From: Symbiodinium natans | Lineage: Eukaryota > Sar > Dinophyceae > Suessiales > Symbiodiniaceae | NCBI GenBank assembly: GCA_905221605.1 | Contig: CAJNDS010002290.1 | Span: forward strand, 1,229,501 to 1,293,500 | Direction: 5' to 3' | Length of the DNA: 64,000 bases | Shown: positions 60,286 to 64,000 of the stretch, piece after piece | Layout of the letters: every line of letters starts with the position of its first letter | Numbering within the stretch: position 1 is the first letter of the stretch | Program-made: the position numbers and the translations under genes | The notes under the pieces: model-generated | Told to the model about the DNA's origin: nothing | Seen by the model: the letters and a program-made list of their open reading frames with translations, nothing else | Database searches by the model: none

Positions 60286-60989
60286 GGGGCTGGGAGGGAG
60301 GGTTTGGGTTTTCGGGTTCTGGGGGTTAGGGGCTCAGGGCTGAAGGCGTGTAGATGTTGTCGGGGATTTTGGGGTTGGGGACTGCAAGAGTTTGCAATTT
60401 CGGGGTCTGTGGCTTGGGGTTCAGGGTTCGTAGATCTCACAGAGTTTAGGGTTTCGGAAGAGAGTTCGAAGAAGGGCCTCCGCGAGCAGCAGAGGTTAGG
60501 GCTTTAGGACCTAAGGTTTCGAGATTCCTTGTGTTGGGGAGACTGCTCCAGCACCTCACCCACCTGCAAGCCCGAAGAGCTTTAGCCCTGAACGCCAAGG
60601 CGGCATCCTGAGTCAGGTTGCAGACGAGAGCAGCAGAATCAGGATTCGGGAAATCCTTGGTTTCCCATACTCTCCCGCTGTGAGGATAAATGCTGCTGGT
60701 TGTTATAGGCCTGAAACCTGTAGGCCCCCCAAAGCCCAAAGCCCTAAACCCCCAATCCCTAAATCTCCCAATCCTAGGCAGCCGCCCCAACCCAGCCATC
60801 TCTAGAGCGATATTCAGGATCTGCCTCGAACTGCACTGGCTGGGTCGGCCCATGCGTGGGGGCGACTACGAAACCAAGGCCGTTGGTCCCACCAAAGAAT
60901 CTGTGTGCGGTGTCGATGGGCTGCCCAAGAAACTCCTGAATCTCTGGAGCCTAAACCTCTCGGCTCTCGTATGCGCCATGGCCTTATGA

Positions 60990-62490
60990 ACTTCAGACTG
61001 TTAAGTATCCCTGCGCTCCACAAGCATATGGAGTAGGGTTTATATTCCTTGTATCCCCAAAAGGACACCCAACATGTGCGCTCACCAATATTACAAAGGA
61101 ACCTTACAGACACTCACTAACCAATATTGAAAAGGAACCTTATACACACTCACTAACAGAAATACAAACCCTGCTTCGATATGTTCAGGAGAGGTCGCAT
61201 CTCAGGTTGATAGTTCCTCAATCGCTCTTCAGCATCATACTCCCTAGGCCACCCTAAGCCCTTTCCACGGAGGGGTGTCAGAGGAGGGCGCTGGGAGGGA
61301 ACGCTTTTAAGATCCTCCTCGGCGAGATTTCAACTTCGGGTCGAAGTCTCGGGAAGCTTAGGGGTCAGAAGTCCAAGGCGACATTCCTCCGAAGCCCTAC
61401 AGTAAACCTTATGGTCCCTGGTCCTATGGAAGCTGACCAAATCACCGCGGAGCACCCCGTTCAGTCTGCAAGGCGCGGGCGTTAGAGAAACTGGCCGACC
61501 AGTTCGTGCTTCTGCATGCTCATGGCAACAGCTGCTCGGTCGAGATTGCTCTGGAACACGAACCTCCTTCCGGGATTTTATATCGGCCGCGCGTCTCTTG
61601 CATCCCACAGGGGTAAAGTAGGCTTGGTGGGTGCCTTGCCCTTTGCTTTACTTCCGACTGTCCGGTACAGGAGTTCCAACTCAGGCTGGGTCAGGAACTA
61701 CCAGGCTAAGTTTGGGTGTCGGAAGAACTGCAGGCCTTCGGTAAAAGCGCTTTACATGCATGTTTCAATATGTGCAATCGTGAGCGGCAAACCTGTGCTT
61801 TCTGCACGCTTCAGTCTCACGTGCATAGCCGTAAAAGCCTCGGTTTCTCACACTTCCAAGCTCCTGATGCCATCAACCCCCAAGCTGCCAAACCTTAAGT
61901 TCTCTAAGCCCCATCTATGATGATGATTGTGAAACAAGGCTACGGCGACGTCCTGAATGTCGGTGGCTGCCAGCTCCCTGATGTTGCTGGGCACGGCCGT
62001 CCGAGGGTTCGTCGTAAAAGTAAGCTGGCAGGTCATCTCCCTCGTCCATGCTACCTGCTACGTTTGAAAAATGATGCGATTGCTTCTCACATGTTGTGGC
62101 GATGGACATGCGCGGCGCCATGCAGTTTTCATGTCGAATCGTCCAAGAAAAGGCCCCGTACTCGTAACTATCGCCACTTTTCACCCAAGCAAACGTGAAA
62201 GACTGAACCCGAGCTCAACATCCCTGTAACCCTGGTAACCCTGCAGCCCACCCAGGCCCCTGGAAGGCCCCCAAGGGAAGGCCACCAAGCCCAAAACCCA
62301 AGAAGATCCTAAAGTGCACCCAGAAGACCTTCACCCAAAGATGAACGACTCCGAGTTTCTGCACGCCTTGAAGCAGAGGTCCCCCACAAAATGCCATCAA
62401 AATGACCCCAAATCCCCCTGAATCCTGACTAAACCCTCAAATCCTGAAGCCCCAGAGCCTTGACGCCCCAAAACCCGAAAGTGCCCCCTA
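60990..62490. other. stretch without a supported gene
   Basis: Unique sequence with a short duplicated segment (CTCACCAATATTACAAAGGA and CTCACTAACCAATATTGAAA, about 61080-61150). No exon stands out. Confidence 0.5.
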
Positions 62491-62558
62491 AACCCTAAAG
62501 CCTAAACCCTAAACCCTAAACCCCAAACCCTAAACCCTAAACCCTAAACCCTAAATCC
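62483..62558 (-). repeat. CCCTAAA array
   Basis: About ten units. Confidence 0.94.
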
Positions 62559-63719
62559 TTGAACCCTTAAACCCTCAAAACCCCAAAGCCTCAGACACCA
62601 TCCAAGGTTCTTGAGGTGCTATATGTCCACAAGAGGCTGCTGCCACCGGGAGCTACAGCGCCGAGTGCTCCTTGTCCAGCGTTTTGGGTTTAGGGTTAGG
62701 GTTTAAGGGTCTAAGGGTCTAAGGGTTAAGGGTCAAGGTTTAGGGTTTAGTTTGGGGTCTAGGGTTTAGGGTTTATACTGGGGTAGAGTTGGTTTGCTCA
62801 GCAGTGTTTTTGTGGGATGGGATGAAAGCAAGGCACAAGGTTGCATAGGACAATCCGGCCGCTCGCTCCTAACCACAAGACCCATCAAGCTTAAGCTCGA
62901 AGCCCTACACTTAAGCCAGCCCTGGACACGCCTCAACCCTCATGAAGGCTATGGCTAGTAGCAAGTGAGGTTTCGAGGGCACTTACTATATGGCCTTCAT
63001 CGTAGCTGCTCATGAACTTCAAGTAGGGCTCCTCGTACAAGGCCCTAGATAGCCCACAACCCTAGATTTTACATAGCTTTGCAGTTTGCGGCTGTGGGTT
63101 GGGTTACGAATGGAGGGCCGTAGTGAGATGAGCTGCCAACGTGAGGATGTGGGCTTAGTGCCCGACCCCCTTCTCGACGCGAACAACTGCCAATTCGTGT
63201 GGCTTGACAAGCCCTAAAATCTTGGACCCTAAGCCCGAACCACCAAACCATATACCCTAAACCGAAACCCCAAACCCTAGACCCTAAGTCGTAAACCCCA
63301 AGTCCTGACCTCGGAAAGCTCTGGACCCCCAGAATTCCAAAGCTCAATGCACCCCAGACACTGAGCTTCAAAAACCCTCCCTCAAACCCCCCCAAAAGCC
63401 GAACTGCTTCAACACGGTGAACACCAAAGCCCAAAACCCGAGTCCCAAACTTCTTTGTGGTTTGAGGCTTGATTGCTTTGAGGGCGTTGAGTGTTCAGGC
63501 TTGGGGCAGGATTCCTGGGCTTTGGCTGTTGGGTCTGTAACAAGGGATTCGTTGTAGACTCTGAGGGTTTAGGGTTTAGGGTTTTGGTATGTTTTGGTTG
63601 GAGAATCGTCTTTCATGGGGCGCCAGCAACTGAACCCTAGTCCCCAAATCCTCGATCACGCAACCCCCCAAGCTCCAGAAACTCAGGGCAGCTTTGGGCT
63701 TTCAGGGTTGAAGCTTGCC

Positions 63720-64000
63720 TTAAACCCTAAATCCTATACCCTAAACCCTAAACCCTAAACCCTAAACCCTAAACCCTAAGCCCTCAGCCCTCAGCCCTCA
63801 GCCCTAAACCCTAAACCCTAAACCCTAAACCCTAAACCCTAAACCCTAAACCCTAAACCCTAAACCCTAAACCCTAAACCCTAAACCCTAAACCCTAAAC
63901 CCTAAACCCTAACCCTAAACCCTAAACCCTAAACCCTAAACCCTAAACCCTAAACCCTAAACCCTAAACCCTAAACCCTAAACCCTAAACCCTAAACCCT
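63720..64000 (-). repeat. CCCTAAA array running off the window
   Basis: About 39 units with a CCCTCAG run at 63780-63800; continues past the last base. Confidence 0.97.

Overview
The window reads as nuclear DNA of a dinoflagellate (Symbiodinium-like; about 0.8 confidence). The grounds are Arabidopsis-type TTTAGGG/CCCTAAA repeats in dozens of internal arrays, genes and exons all on the + strand (unidirectional clustering), many short exons (40-120 bp) with GT-AG and GC-AG introns, and a spliced-leader-like 3' end inside a retroelement LTR. It is not simply a chromosome end. Most repeat arrays lie in introns or between exons, on both strands, between unrelated unique blocks. Most long single-frame ORFs elsewhere are shadows, because the real genes are split into small exons.

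Layout. (1) 43 to about 9.2 kb: a beta-carbonic anhydrase gene, cut off at its 5' end by the window edge. About eleven small exons spell out the family motifs in order, inside introns filled with TTTAGGG arrays and MITE-like elements. (2) About 10.3-12.4 kb: a second split gene of unknown function with a clear terminal exon. (3) 13.15-18.4 kb: a multi-exon gene with about 17 tryptophan-rich ankyrin-type repeats followed by several membrane-spanning exons. (4) 18.8-20.6 kb: tandem copies of an acidic exon module, each ending at a TTTAGGG repeat. (5) About 23.7-32.6 kb: a chain of phase-compatible, partly cysteine-rich exons of an unrecognised gene or genes, ending before an AT-rich stretch. (6) 34305-43130: an 8.8 kb LTR retroelement with two identical-looking 278-bp LTRs, inserted in a TTTAGGG array. 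It has a copia-like half-tRNA primer site, a polypurine tract and two very long ORFs (WW, S1-like and SAM-like regions, six CCCH zinc fingers) linked by a probable -1 frameshift. No protease, integrase or reverse transcriptase is visible. (7) 44.0-45.1 kb: another small split gene. (8) 45.5-64 kb: isolated exon-like blocks, large CCCTAAA/CCCTAAAAA arrays and MITE-like elements, with the window ending inside a CCCTAAA array.

The unifying theme is heptamer arrays that behave like mobile filler: they occupy introns, interrupt MITE copies, sit between short duplications, and serve as target for the LTR element. Exon boundaries were read by eye from splice signals, phase compatibility and protein sense. 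They are firm for beta-carbonic anhydrase and the ankyrin gene, and progressively weaker elsewhere.
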